A stretch of DNA of 64,000 bases from Streptomyces marianii (GCF_005795905.1 NZ_VAWE01000001.1:2700501-2764500), one strand, 5' to 3'; numbered from the stretch's first letter, positions 41,279 through 51,112 are shown. Notes: generated by a model not told the origin, from the sequence alone. Numbers and translations are program-made.

Positions 41279-44200
41279 CTGTGTGCCTCCTCGACGGTGT
41301 CCCCCGATTCCTCGCTCTGCGACTTCTGTTCCGTGCCGTGTGTCCGGGCGGTGTCGGCGAGCTCCGCCGCCACGTCGCGGCGGCCGTCCTTGGCGCCCTG
41401 GTGGAAGCCGCCGAGCCGACGGCGCAGTTCCTCTGCGTCGACGGACCTGCGCCGCTCCTTCTGGCCACCGAGCGGGGCGACGGCCTTGGGCGTCCGCTTG
41501 GGCAGCCCCTTGTCGGTGACGGGCTCGGGTGTCACCGCGGGGTCGGCGGGCGCGGTGGTCTCCGTGACGGCGCCGGTGTCCGGCGTCTCGTGTGCGGCGG
41601 CGTCCGCGCCGTCGGCGGCGCTCCCGCCGTGCCTGCGGCCGGGGGCCGCCCCCGCCTCGTCGCGCTCGTGGGCGTCGGGCTCCGGCATGGGGTGGGGCAG
41701 CCGGACCTGGAGCGTGGTCTCCGGGGTGGAGGTGACGGGCTCGTCGGTGTGGGCGTCCTCCTCGGCGTGCCCGTACGGGTTCTCGTCGGCGGCACGGGAA
41801 CCGGCCTCGGGCCGGAAGCCGCTCGGAGCGTCCGTGGGCCCGGGCGCGAAGGGCGAGCGCTCGGGCGCGGCGTCATGGGCGTCGGGGGCGGAGGCGCCCA
41901 CGCCGGACGGGGCCGTGAAGCCCTCGGGACCGGGAAGGGGGTCGGCCCCGGAAGCGCCCGGCGCGTACGCACCGGCGGCCGCCTCTGGCGCGAAGGGCGA
42001 GCGCTCGGGCACGGCCTCGGCGGCGCCGCCCACCGGCGGCGCCCCGGACTCCGGCTCGAAGGCCCCGGTGCCGGACGTGGTCGCCCCGGTGCCGACGCCC
42101 GCCCCGGTGCCGGACGTGGTCGCCCCGGTGCCGACGCCCGCCCCGGTCTCCGCCTCCGGTGACTGCCGGGGGCCCGGCACGACGGGCGTGGTCCGCGGTG
42201 CGACGGCCGCGGCCTCCGGCTCGCCGGCACCGGCGTCCCGGACGGCCTTCTCCGCGGCGGCGACCAGCGGATCGCCGGCTGCGGGGCGACGGCCGGGCAG
42301 CGCGTTGGAGTTGGCCTCCGCGACCGAGCCGGGAAGGTTGACCGCCGGACCGGCTCCCGGCACCGGAGCCGTCTGCCTCGTGGCGGTCGCCGCCCCCTCG
42401 GGCAGCAGCCCCTGTGGGAGGACCACGACGGCGGCGATCCCGCCGCCCTTCTGCTCGCGCAGCTGGACGCGCGCACCGTGGCGGCGGGCGAGCAGACCGG
42501 CCACCCTCAGACCCAGTCCCTCGCCGCCCTCACCGGGGTCGAGGTCGTCGGCCCGCTCGGTGGACGCCAGCCGCGCGTTGAGCTCCTTGAGCCGGTCGGG
42601 GGACATTCCTATGCCCTCGTCCTGGACGGAGAGCATGATCTCGCCGCTCTCCAGCAGCCATCCGGAGAGCTGGACCTGGGCGTCCGGGGGCGAGAAGGAG
42701 GCGGCGTTCTCCAGCAGTTCCGCCACGAGGTGGCTCAGGTCGTCGGCGGCGAACCCCGCGACATGGGCGTGTGGCGGCAGCGACTGGATGGTGACGCGCT
42801 CGTACCGTTCGATCTCGCTGACCGCGGCCCGCATGACGTCGACCAGCGGGACCGGGCCGGGGTGGCTGTGGCCGTGCTCGGCACCGGCGAGGACCAGCAG
42901 GTTCTCACTGTGCCGGCGCATCACCGTGGCCATGTGGTCGAGCTTGAAGAGGGTGGCGAGCCGGTCCGGGTCCTGCTCGCGCTCCTCCAGGCTCTCGATG
43001 ACGCCCAGCTGACGCTCGACGAGACCGAGGGTGCGCAGGGAGAGGTTGACGAAGGTGTGGCCCACGGTGCGGCGCAGCCTGTCCAGCTGCTCGGTGACCT
43101 CGGCGGTGCGCTCACGGAGTTCCGCGCGCTGGGCGGCGAACTCCTCCCGGGCGGCCGCCAGTTCCCCGTGTTCGGCGTCCAGGTGCCGGCCTCGGGCCGC
43201 GAGGTCCACCAGTCTGCCGTGCAGGGTGTTGAGGGACCGTACGACCTGGGCGAACTCGTCGTTGCGGCCGGTGAAGCGGATCGGTTCCTCGCCCTCGGGC
43301 GCGCCGGCGAGGCGGGCGGCGCCGATACGGAGCACGGCGAGCGGGCGCGTGAGGGAGCGGGCGACGGCGGCGGAGATGCCGACCACAACGAGGAGGCAGC
43401 CGCCGAGCAGGGCGATGCGCAGTTCCAGGGCGGTGACGTCGTCGTCGCGGAGCTGCTCAAGACGCTCGACCTGGGCGGAGGCGAGCGCCGACTCGACGCC
43501 GCGCATCTGCTCGATCCTGGCGGACAGCGAGGAGTCGACCTTCTCGCGGTCCGACTTGAGGTCCTTCTCGGAGAGTTCGGGCTGGTCGGTGAGCCGGGCG
43601 AGATAGGACTCGGCCGTCCTGACGTCGGGCCCGGTGACGGTGCCGGTCAGCTGTCCGCGGGCCGAGGCGCTCGCGGCCTGGTCGAAGTCGGCGAGTGCGG
43701 CGAGCTCGCGGACGCGGGCCTGCTGCGCTGCGGAGCTCAGGACGGTCCGTGCGGCCTCGGACTCGGCGCGGTCCTCGTCCTCCACGGGCAGTCCCGTGAC
43801 CGGGTCGAAGGAGGGACCGTCGCTCGCGGGGCCGGGCACGGACAGTGCGGCGAGCAGCAGACCCCGGGTGGCGGACGCCTGCTCGACGGCGTGGCCGAGG
43901 GCGGCGGGTGCGCGGGTGGCGTCGGCGGCGCGGGCCGGGGTCTTCTCGGCGAGCTCGTCGGCGAGTGCGTGCAGCCCCTCGACGATGGCGTTGTACGCCT
44001 TGTGTGCCTCGAGTGCGGTGCCCTTGCCGGTGAGAGCGGTGCGCCGGACGGAGTTCACGGCGCCGAGGTCGCGGCGCAGGTCCGCGTGGGCGGCCGGGAC
44101 GTTTCCGCGGATCTCGTCTATCTGCCGGTCGACGCGGGCGCTGAGGTTGGCGGAGACCTCGCGGCGGTCCTTCTTGCCGCCCTGCTGGTCCTCGCGACCG

Positions 44201-44622
44201 GCCGCGATGTACGCGGTGACCTCGTCGCGCTCGTCGGCGAGGGAGTGGGCCAGGGTCACGGCCTGCCGGTTGAGCTCGGCGAGGGTGACGAGCCGCTGGG
44301 ACTCGGTCAGGTCGCCGGAGGCGAGGAGGATCGCCGGAGCACCGGCCGCCGCGACCGTGAGGGTCACCGCGGCGACGCCCGCGACCAGCCGGCGGCGCAC
44401 CCGCACGGGCCGTCCGCCGGGGAGGAGCGCGGGGTCGGAGGCCGCACGGGCCTCGGCCGACGGCTCCGTGAACGCCGGGGGCACGGGGTTGGCAGGGCCT
44501 TCCGACGTCGCCGAGGGGATCGCGGGCGCCGGAGGCACCTGAGGTGCCACGGGCCCCGAAGAGGCCGTACTGCCCATGCTGCCCTTGCCCCGAGGCCGCT
44601 TCTTCTGCACCGGTGCTCGCAT
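41275..44622 (-). CDS. cvnA: conservon sensor histidine kinase CvnA
   Basis: 1115 aa. After a Pro/Ala-rich cytosolic start, a membrane span at about 77-98 (VAGVAAVTLTVAAAGAPAIL), a nitrate/nitrite-sensor-type extracytoplasmic domain, second span near 405-425 (LRIALLGGCLLVVVGISAAV), HAMP, a dimerisation helix with LDHMATVMRRHSENLLVLAG, and an ATPase with N-box HLVAELLENAASFSPP and G-box GEGGEGLGLRVAG. The C-terminal 350 residues are Pro/Ala-rich and contain a 10-residue near-exact duplication (TGATTSGTGAGVG). First gene of the cvnABCD-monooxygenase operon. ATG 44622 is uncertain; GTG 44610 is an alternative. Confidence 0.94.
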   Translation of the reverse strand: MRAPVQKKRPRGKGSMGSTASSGPVAPQVPPAPAIPSATSEGPANPVPPAFTEPSAEARAASDPALLPGGRPVRVRRRLVAGVAAVTLTVAAAGAPAILLASGDLTESQRLVTLAELNRQAVTLAHSLADERDEVTAYIAAGREDQQGGKKDRREVSANLSARVDRQIDEIRGNVPAAHADLRRDLGAVNSVRRTALTGKGTALEAHKAYNAIVEGLHALADELAEKTPARAADATRAPAALGHAVEQASATRGLLLAALSVPGPASDGPSFDPVTGLPVEDEDRAESEAARTVLSSAAQQARVRELAALADFDQAASASARGQLTGTVTGPDVRTAESYLARLTDQPELSEKDLKSDREKVDSSLSARIEQMRGVESALASAQVERLEQLRDDDVTALELRIALLGGCLLVVVGISAAVARSLTRPLAVLRIGAARLAGAPEGEEPIRFTGRNDEFAQVVRSLNTLHGRLVDLAARGRHLDAEHGELAAAREEFAAQRAELRERTAEVTEQLDRLRRTVGHTFVNLSLRTLGLVERQLGVIESLEEREQDPDRLATLFKLDHMATVMRRHSENLLVLAGAEHGHSHPGPVPLVDVMRAAVSEIERYERVTIQSLPPHAHVAGFAADDLSHLVAELLENAASFSPPDAQVQLSGWLLESGEIMLSVQDEGIGMSPDRLKELNARLASTERADDLDPGEGGEGLGLRVAGLLARRHGARVQLREQKGGGIAAVVVLPQGLLPEGAATATRQTAPVPGAGPAVNLPGSVAEANSNALPGRRPAAGDPLVAAAEKAVRDAGAGEPEAAAVAPRTTPVVPGPRQSPEAETGAGVGTGATTSGTGAGVGTGATTSGTGAFEPESGAPPVGGAAEAVPERSPFAPEAAAGAYAPGASGADPLPGPEGFTAPSGVGASAPDAHDAAPERSPFAPGPTDAPSGFRPEAGSRAADENPYGHAEEDAHTDEPVTSTPETTLQVRLPHPMPEPDAHERDEAGAAPGRRHGGSAADGADAAAHETPDTGAVTETTAPADPAVTPEPVTDKGLPKRTPKAVAPLGGQKERRRSVDAEELRRRLGGFHQGAKDGRRDVAAELADTARTHGTEQKSQSEESGDTVEEAHS

Positions 44623-44981
44623 TCCTGACTCGTCCGCCCATGAAGCAGAGGTGACGGCTGGTCATCATGAGAGTCCCCCACCCCTGGCACGGTCCACGAC
44701 CATTCCAGCGGCTTCAAGAGGGGGACGCGCATCGGCCGCTCCGCCACACGAACGAGTGAACATCACTCCGGAGTTGGCAAACAACTCATTCGCGATCGCA
44801 CTTCCCACCCTCACGGAGGGTCGGTTGGACCTTGGGCCCAGGCTTTGGCAGGATGCCCGCCCGCAGCTCGGCGGGAAGTCGATTCCACGGAGAAGTCCCA
44901 GGTCGAGCCGGTGGTGGAGACCAATTGGAGGCACTGGCAGGCTTCGTGAAGGAATCGTGTCGGCTCATGCAGACTGGGATC
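44623..44981. promoter_or_regulatory. 359-bp divergent gap before cvnA and the PP2C-like gene
   Basis: Divergent promoter region. A small dyad, GAGTTG (44771-44776) and CAACTC (44782-44787), lies in a relatively AT-rich segment and could be an operator. No gene is evident. Confidence 0.45.
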
Positions 44982-45794
44982 ATGCGCTTCGAACTCGTCA
45001 CCGTGCCCGGCACCGCCGAACGCCCGAACGAGGACTGGGCGTCACTCGCCCTCCCCGCTTCGGGCCAGGGCGGATCGCTGGTCGTCCTGGACGGGGTGAC
45101 GCCGCCCCGCGGCGACGACGGTTGTGTGCACGGCGTCCCCTGGTTCACCTCGCGCCTGGGCGGAGCGCTGCTCGAACTGTCCGGTTCGCGGAGGGATATG
45201 CCCCTGACCGAGGTTCTGGCCCTGTCCATTCGGCGTACCGCCGACACACATCGCGACACGTGTGACCTTTCTCACGTCCGCACGCCTCAAGCAACCGTCG
45301 TCGTCGTGCGCTGGGACGCGGAAGCGGTCGAGCACCTGGTCCTCTCGGACTCGACGCTGCTGACGGAATCGCCGGACGGCCTCGTGCGCGCCGTGCTGGA
45401 CGACCGGCTGGACCGCATCCCGCGGGAGGTCCTTCGCTCGGTCAGCGCGACGGACGCCCTGCGCAACCAGGACGGCGGCTTCTTCACGGCGGCCGCGGAC
45501 CCGGGGGTGGCGGTGCACGCGGTCACCGGCACGACCCCGCGCACCGAGGTGCGGGCGGTGGCGGCGCTCACCGACGGGGCGTCCCGCTGGACCGACCTCT
45601 TCGAGGAGGGGAGCTGGGCCGACCTCATGGCGCTGCTGCGCAAGGAGGGGCCGAACGGGCTGGTCGGCCGTGTTCGGGCGCTGGAGTCCGCGGACGCGCT
45701 GCGGGGCGGGGCGGGGCGCTGGAAGACCCACGACGACGCGACGGTGGTGTACGCGGAGCTTCAGGACCCGGCCGCCGAAGGCCCGCGGGCCTGA
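44982..45794 (+). CDS. PP2C-like phosphatase-family protein
   Basis: 270 aa with the PP2C-type scaffold in outline: start FELVTVPGTAERPNEDWASL, metal-binding-like SLVVLDGVTPPRGDDG, then HRDTCDLSHVRTPQATVVVV and a late acidic site KTHDDATVVYAEL. Classical PP2C motif I (RxxNED) is visible as RPNEDW and the late DD as HDDATV. It may dephosphorylate Ser/Thr sites. It is divergent from cvnA. ATG 44982 chosen from the family-like start; 44967 is also possible. Confidence 0.72.
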   Translation: MRFELVTVPGTAERPNEDWASLALPASGQGGSLVVLDGVTPPRGDDGCVHGVPWFTSRLGGALLELSGSRRDMPLTEVLALSIRRTADTHRDTCDLSHVRTPQATVVVVRWDAEAVEHLVLSDSTLLTESPDGLVRAVLDDRLDRIPREVLRSVSATDALRNQDGGFFTAAADPGVAVHAVTGTTPRTEVRAVAALTDGASRWTDLFEEGSWADLMALLRKEGPNGLVGRVRALESADALRGGAGRWKTHDDATVVYAELQDPAAEGPRA

Positions 45795-45842
45795 CCGTCG
45801 CCCCGGCCGGCCGGCGACCGGCCGGGAACCGCGGGACGACCC

Positions 45843-46286
45843 TCAGCCCTCCTCGGAGCGGGCGTTGAGCTGGTGCAGCAGACGGGCCAACTCGGCCACC
45901 TCTCCGCGGTCCCAACCGGCCAGCTTCCGTACGTACCGGTCGCGCCGGGCCTTCCGTACGGCCCGGAACCTGGTGAGTCCCTCGTCGGTCAGGGCGACGA
46001 GGGAGGCACGCCCGTCGGCCGGATCGGGCTCGCGGGTGACCAGTCCCAGCTCCTCCAGCGCGCGGAGTTGCCGGCTCATGGTGGCCTTGCCGACCCCGAA
46101 GTAGCCGGCGAGATCGGTCGCGCGCTGGGCTCCGGACTCCTCCAGCCGTACGAGCAGTCCGTACGCGGCGGGCTCCAGTTCGGGATGGACCTCGCGGGCC
46201 ATCTCGCCGGAGCTCGCCCGGGCCCGGCGCAGGAAGACAGCCAACTCCCTTTCCAGAGCGAGGAATACCGAGACCCCCTGGTCCAC
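45843..46286 (-). CDS. MarR-family transcriptional regulator
   Basis: 147 aa winged-helix dimer: RASSGEMAREVHPELEPAAY, HTH in LAGYFGVGKATMSRQLRALE, wing LGLVTREPDPADGRASLVAL. GTG start at 46286 preceded by GAGGGGAGGG. Converges on the PP2C-like gene with 48 bp between stops. Target unknown. Confidence 0.9.
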   Translation of the reverse strand: MDQGVSVFLALERELAVFLRRARASSGEMAREVHPELEPAAYGLLVRLEESGAQRATDLAGYFGVGKATMSRQLRALEELGLVTREPDPADGRASLVALTDEGLTRFRAVRKARRDRYVRKLAGWDRGEVAELARLLHQLNARSEEG

Positions 46287-46602
46287 GCCGTTCCCTCCCC
46301 TCGGCTCGGGTCCGTTCCCCGTACCGCTTCCGTGCACGTCAGCACCCTTCGCGCGCTTTCCCGGCGATGAAAGTTTCCTTCGGCGGCCGCCGTCGCCGCA
46401 GCTCGTCCAGTATTTCGCAGGCGTGGGCCAACGGCAGGCGCGGGCTCCCGGGCCGCCCCGTCCCTCCGACCCGGGGCTTGCTTCTGCCATGTTCACATCG
46501 TGCCGCTTTCCGCCCCTCGACCGCGGTTCGCACGGCACCGGAGCACCGGACCGCGTCGGGGCACGCACCGACGGCCCGACCCCGGACCCGCCGGCCCCCG
46601 GA

Positions 46603-46633
46603 GCGTGTTCCGAGAGTCCCGTCCGGCCGGGAA
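46603..46633. repeat. dispersed intergenic repeat, copy 2
   Basis: GCGTGTTCCGAGAGTCCCGT onward, 30 of 31 positions identical to 24452-24482. Unlike the first copy it lacks the outer arms. It is placed next to a terminator. Confidence 0.7.
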
Positions 46634-46649
46634 GCCGCGGTCCGCGTGC

Positions 46650-46686
46650 GGAGCCCCCGGTGCGGCAGCGCCGCACCGGGGGCTCC
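46650..46686. terminator. strong terminator of the M4 protease gene
   Basis: Perfect 17-bp stem (46650-46666 with 46670-46686) and AGC loop, beginning 15 nt after the stop codon on the minus strand. Confidence 0.85.
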
Positions 46687-46701
46687 GGTCAACGGGATCG
46701 A

Positions 46702-49539
46702 TCAGCCGCAGCGGCCCGCGGGGCGGGTGCGGGTGACCAGGTCGGTGAAGCCGGTCGTGCCGTCCAGCCACACGACCTGCCTGCCGGACACCGCGGCGGG
46801 CGAGATCTGCTCACCGCGGTTGCAGGAGACGCGCTCCAGCCGGCTGCCGTCCGTGGTCAGCTGCCACAGCTTCGACAGCGTCTCGTTGCGCCACTGGGTG
46901 TCGGGCGTCTGGCTGCTGACGGTGACGGCGTCCTCGGACACGGTCAGGTCGACGCCGTGCAGTGCCCGCGGCTTCGCCTCGGGAGCGATGTCGAAGACGC
47001 TGCCCCCGTCGAGATCCGCGCGGCGCACACCCATCTGGCCGGTGTCGTTGAGGTTCTCGTCGGTCAGCCAGAAGACGTGCTTGCCGTTGATGCCGGTCTG
47101 GCCGAGGCTCTGGGGCTCGCCGAGCTGCCCCGTCAGCGTCTTGGTGCCGGTCTTCAGGTCCAGGACCTCGACGCCGAGCAGGTAGCCGGTCTCACCCGGG
47201 TAGAGCTTGGCGTAGGCGATCCTGCCCTGCGAGATCGACGGGAGCGCCGTGGCCAGGAAGAAGCTGCCGCCGTCGGCGTAGGTGGGCCGGGTGTCGCCGG
47301 GCCGGAGGTAGGCGACGTGCCGATCGCCGAAGAAGCCGAAGCTCTCGAAGACCACGACGCCGTTCTCGACCCGCAGCCCCGAGATGTCGCCGGTCGAGGT
47401 GTACAGCTTCTTGATCGGGCCGCCGGCGAGCGGACGGGAGAGGATGTCCAGGCTCGTGGTGCCGTAGGCCACCCAGACGACGTTCCTGCCGTCCGTCGCC
47501 GGGTACACGTGGAAGCGCCCGTCGTTCGGGCTGATCAGCTTCGGATGGCCGGAGCCGTCCGCCCGGCCCGCGTAGACCGAGTAGGGCTCGGAGCCGTCGT
47601 CGTTGGACTGCGACGCGGTCCACCAGCCGCCGCCGGCCTGGGCTCCCGTGCCGCTGATGTTCAGCTTGCCGAGGAGCCGGTCGGTGTCGACGCCGAGCGC
47701 GTCCTCCCAGCCGGGCACGATGCCGTGGGCACTGAAGGACCGTTTCACCACGTTCCGCTGCTTCGCGGTGACGCCGAGGTCCTTCGCCGCGGCCAGCACC
47801 GCGTTGCGGCCCTCGGTGAAGCCGTCGAGCGGCGTCATGTACTCGGACAGCGCCTTGTACACGATCCGGTCGGCGAGTTCTCCTCCGAGGTCCTGGCGCA
47901 TGTCCCACAGTGCGCCCGAGAAGATGGTGGAGTTGAGGTGGACGCCGCCGTTGTCGGTGCCGAACGTCACCCCGAGGAAGTTCTTGGAGGTGGTCGCGCC
48001 GTCGTCGAGGTCGCGCAGGGCGCAGTCCCGCGCGCTCTTGGTGCGGCACAGGTCCTCGCCGATGAGGCCCGCGTCCGGGTCGTCCATGGACCGCCCGGAG
48101 GCGGTGACGTCGATCGCGTTGCCGAAGTAGTCGGCGACGGCCTCGTTCAGCGCGCCGGACTGGCCGGCGTAGACGAGGTTGGCCGTGTTCTCCACAACTC
48201 CGTGGGTCATCTCGTGGCCCACGACGTCCAGATCGGCGGAGAGCGGCTTGAACTCCTCGTCGCCCGAGCCGTACACCATCTTCTGACCGTCCCAGAAGGC
48301 GTTGACGTACGAGCCTCCGAAGAGGGTCACGCCGACCAGCGAGTTCACGGTGGAACCCCGGCCGTCGAGTCCGTTCCGGCCGTGCTGCTTCCTGTAGTAG
48401 TCGTAGACCTGTCCGGCCGCCCAGTGCGCGTCGACGGCGCCCGCTTCGGTGGCCGCCTTGCCGAACTCGGCGGTCGCGGACTCGAACACCTTGATGCCGC
48501 TGGGCCACTGGCCGGAGACGTCGCCGACGTCCTGGCTGGAGGCGTCCCAGGTGCTGAGGGTGTTCTTGCTGGTGTCGGCCATGCGGGCGTGGTCGATCAT
48601 GCCGTACCGGCCGGTCGCCGCGTCGAGGCTGAGCTCCAGGTCGACCCTGGCGCCGTCCAGGCGCAGACCGCTGCCCTTGGCGGCGGGGGCCGCGGGCTCG
48701 TCGGCCGCAGCCGGCGCGGTACCCGCCCGGGCCGGGCGGGCGGCCGCGGCCATCGGCCCGGTGACGGACTTGATGCCGCTGTACTGCAGCACCGGGAAGC
48801 CGGACCGCGCGTCGACGTACACCTCCTCCAGCACCGGCTCGCCGGTCACCGGGTTCGTGCCGCGCACCGTCACATGGCGGGCCAGGACTCCGTCTCCCCG
48901 CGGGATGACGACGAGGCCGCCCGCGGTGCCGGTGAGCGCCTGCGCCTTCTGCGACTTCTCGCCCTCCTTGCGGATGGCGTCGGCCTCGGTGAGCCGGGAG
49001 TTGCCGAGCCGGGCCGCGGTGGCGCTCACCGCGCGGCGCACCGCCACGTCCTCGGTGACCGCGGCTTCGGTGCCGGTGGTCAGCCCCGTGAAGTACTTGC
49101 CGGAGGTGCCGGTGACGACGCGCTTGCCGCCGGAGGTCTCCATCCGCACCACGTACTGGCCGCCGAGGACCGGTACCCCCCGGTGCTTCTGCTGGAGCCG
49201 TACGGCTTCGTCCGCGCCCCGCTTCAGCGTGCGGACGGGTGCGAGGTCCCGTCCCGGTTCGGCGATGCGGTAGCGGCCCTCCTTGGCCGCGAGGTGCCCG
49301 CGGGCCGCGTCCGCCGGAGCGGCCTTGGCGTCCACGGGCTCGCGCAGCCCCTCGACGAGAGCGGGTGTCGCGGTGTCCTCCCCGGGGACGACCTCGACGG
49401 GCGGTGCCGGCGGCGGGGTCGCCGCCTGGGCCGGGACCGCGGTGATCAGGAGACCGGCAGCGGCCAGGAGCGCCGCGGCCCCTGTCCCCCTGGTGACGCC
49501 GAGTGCCGGTCTTGCCTGGTTGTGCCTGGGCTTGCGCAC
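46702..49539 (-). CDS. secreted M4-family neutral metalloprotease with extra C-terminal propeller-like region
   Basis: 945 aa. Signal peptide (GAAALLAAAGLLITAVPAQA) followed by FTP/PepSY propeptide and the thermolysin-type catalytic domain: zinc site VVGHEMTHGVVEN and third ligand GALNEAVADYFG, with substrate-side AHWAAGQVYDYYRK and the active-site His region NGGVHLNSTIFS. The mature enzyme should act outside the cell. Beyond the usual M4 end, about 330 residues with repeats of the AYLRPGDTRPTY and RNVVWVAYGTT type resemble a TolB-like beta-propeller. Start GTG 49539 follows GGGAGGGG. Confidence 0.9.
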   Translation of the reverse strand: MRKPRHNQARPALGVTRGTGAAALLAAAGLLITAVPAQAATPPPAPPVEVVPGEDTATPALVEGLREPVDAKAAPADAARGHLAAKEGRYRIAEPGRDLAPVRTLKRGADEAVRLQQKHRGVPVLGGQYVVRMETSGGKRVVTGTSGKYFTGLTTGTEAAVTEDVAVRRAVSATAARLGNSRLTEADAIRKEGEKSQKAQALTGTAGGLVVIPRGDGVLARHVTVRGTNPVTGEPVLEEVYVDARSGFPVLQYSGIKSVTGPMAAAARPARAGTAPAAADEPAAPAAKGSGLRLDGARVDLELSLDAATGRYGMIDHARMADTSKNTLSTWDASSQDVGDVSGQWPSGIKVFESATAEFGKAATEAGAVDAHWAAGQVYDYYRKQHGRNGLDGRGSTVNSLVGVTLFGGSYVNAFWDGQKMVYGSGDEEFKPLSADLDVVGHEMTHGVVENTANLVYAGQSGALNEAVADYFGNAIDVTASGRSMDDPDAGLIGEDLCRTKSARDCALRDLDDGATTSKNFLGVTFGTDNGGVHLNSTIFSGALWDMRQDLGGELADRIVYKALSEYMTPLDGFTEGRNAVLAAAKDLGVTAKQRNVVKRSFSAHGIVPGWEDALGVDTDRLLGKLNISGTGAQAGGGWWTASQSNDDGSEPYSVYAGRADGSGHPKLISPNDGRFHVYPATDGRNVVWVAYGTTSLDILSRPLAGGPIKKLYTSTGDISGLRVENGVVVFESFGFFGDRHVAYLRPGDTRPTYADGGSFFLATALPSISQGRIAYAKLYPGETGYLLGVEVLDLKTGTKTLTGQLGEPQSLGQTGINGKHVFWLTDENLNDTGQMGVRRADLDGGSVFDIAPEAKPRALHGVDLTVSEDAVTVSSQTPDTQWRNETLSKLWQLTTDGSRLERVSCNRGEQISPAAVSGRQVVWLDGTTGFTDLVTRTRPAGRCG

Positions 49540-49688
49540 AGTACGTACCCCTCCCACGTGCTGGTAAGCCGGTTCAGGTGGTCATGGCCATGCAACCCGT
49601 GAGGCGTCAACCGATCAATGCGGCGGGTGCGTTGAGAAGTGGACATGCCCACTTGTGTGTCCTGTGAAGGCGGAGTGAGAATCCCCGC

Positions 49689-50720
49689 ATGATCGAGGCG
49701 GAGTTGCACTACCTCGGTTTGGGGGCGACCGAGGAGCGCGCGTACGAAGCCCTGCTGGAGGAACGGGCGGAGGGGGCCGAGGACCTGGCCCTGCACCTCC
49801 GGCTGCCGAGGGACGAGGTGGACGCGGCGCTCCACCGGCTCGTGGAGCACGGGCTCGCACTGCCGCCGCTCGGGGGCGGGACGCTGCCCCGTCCGACCGC
49901 GCCGGCCGCCGCGATCCGCACCCTCATCCACCGCCGTCAGGCCGAACTGCACATGAAATCGGCCGAACTGGAGCGATTACGGATGACCGCCGATCAGCTG
50001 GCGGGACGTCTGACGGCGGGATCGCCGGCCGTTCCGGGGAGCGGCATCGAAGTGATCACGGGGCAGCGCGCGATCGGGGAGCGGGCCGACGACCTGCTCG
50101 CGTCCGCGGAACGCGAAGTGGTCGTCCTGGACCGCCCGCCTTACGTCAGGGGCCGACCGGGATACGGGATCTTCCGTATGCCGGGGTCCGGCATCGGGGG
50201 ACTGCTGGACCGGGGGGTGAGCGTACGGGCCGTCCTGGACCGGGACGGTCTCGCCGCGCCGGAGCGCGTCCGGACGCTCAACGCGCTGGTGGCGCGGGGG
50301 CTTCGGGCCCGGGTCGCCCCGTCCGTACCGACCCGGCTGATCGCCGTCGACCGGCGGACCGCACTGCTGCCCCCGGGGGACGCGGCGGACCCCCGGGCAT
50401 CCGCACTGGTGGTCGGGGACGCGCTGCTGCGCCACGCGCTCGTGCCGCTCTTCGAGACGGTGTGGGACCGGGCGGCCCCGGCGGGCGGGGCGCTGCCCCC
50501 GGAGCCTCCACCGGCGGGCGGGGCGCTGCCCGCCGAGCAGAGGGAACTGCTGGCCCTGCTGGCGGCCGGGCTCAAGGACGAGGCGATCGCACGCCGGCTG
50601 GGCGTCCATGTGCACACCGCGCGGCGGCGGATCAGCAGGCTGCTGGAGTCGCTCGGCGCCGAGACCCGCTTCCAGGCCGGGGCCCGGGCGAGCCTGCGGG
50701 GCTGGCTCGACGGCTCGTGA
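49689..50720 (+). CDS. LuxR-family regulator with TrmB-like N-terminus and a TTA codon
   Basis: 343 aa. N-terminal winged-helix-like part (LGLGATEERAYEALLEERAE), central phospholipase-D-like/sugar-sensor region (ITGQRAIGERADDLLASAER), and C-terminal LuxR HTH (LLALLAAGLKDEAIARRLGV, HVHTARRRISRLLESLGA). Codon 97 (49977-49979) is TTA, read in Streptomyces only by the bldA tRNA, so translation should be linked to development. Divergent from the M4 protease gene, with 149 bp between starts; a natural candidate to control it. Confidence 0.88.
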   Translation: MIEAELHYLGLGATEERAYEALLEERAEGAEDLALHLRLPRDEVDAALHRLVEHGLALPPLGGGTLPRPTAPAAAIRTLIHRRQAELHMKSAELERLRMTADQLAGRLTAGSPAVPGSGIEVITGQRAIGERADDLLASAEREVVVLDRPPYVRGRPGYGIFRMPGSGIGGLLDRGVSVRAVLDRDGLAAPERVRTLNALVARGLRARVAPSVPTRLIAVDRRTALLPPGDAADPRASALVVGDALLRHALVPLFETVWDRAAPAGGALPPEPPPAGGALPAEQRELLALLAAGLKDEAIARRLGVHVHTARRRISRLLESLGAETRFQAGARASLRGWLDGS

Positions 50721-50959
50721 CGGTGTGCCGGAAGCCACGCGGAACCGGTGCTGCTGCGACCCGCCGTGCCGTCGGCCCGGAGCACCGGGGACGAGGCGCC
50801 GTTCGGCGCGGCAATGCGTACCGGCCGCCCTCTCCCCGTTCCCCCTTGTTCCTCCCTTCCGGCACCCGGCGGCATGACTGCCGTCCCCGTGGCGCTCCGG
50901 GCATCCTGACGTGGTGCCGGTCGGGCACGGCTCGGTGCGGGGGACCCTGGCCGGCGGAC

Positions 50960-51112
50960 CACGTCGATCCGGCCCGGCCCGGGCGGGTGATCGGCGTGCT
51001 GAGCGGGGGCGACACGGACACGGAGTCGACGGCGGTGCTGTTCGGCGCACGGGCCAGGGCCCTCTACGACGAGGCGGTCCGCGTGCGGGTGCCGGCGGGC
51101 ACCGCCCGTTGA
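50960..51112 (+). pseudogene. possible remnant of a PLP-dependent dehydratase C-terminus
   Basis: Reads HVDPARPGRVIGVLSGGDTD and on to LYDEAVRVRVPAGTAR. The GRVIGVLSGGDTD segment resembles the GVVLSGGN end of threonine/serine dehydratases. No start or upstream domain; a weak call. Confidence 0.25.

Larger units (their letters stand above)
46287..46701. other. 415-bp gap: MarR promoter, dispersed repeat and protease terminator
   Basis: Holds the upstream region of the MarR gene (with GAAAGTTTC at 46369-46377), the 31-nt dispersed repeat (46603-46633) and the metalloprotease terminator (46650-46686). No gene. Confidence 0.5.
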
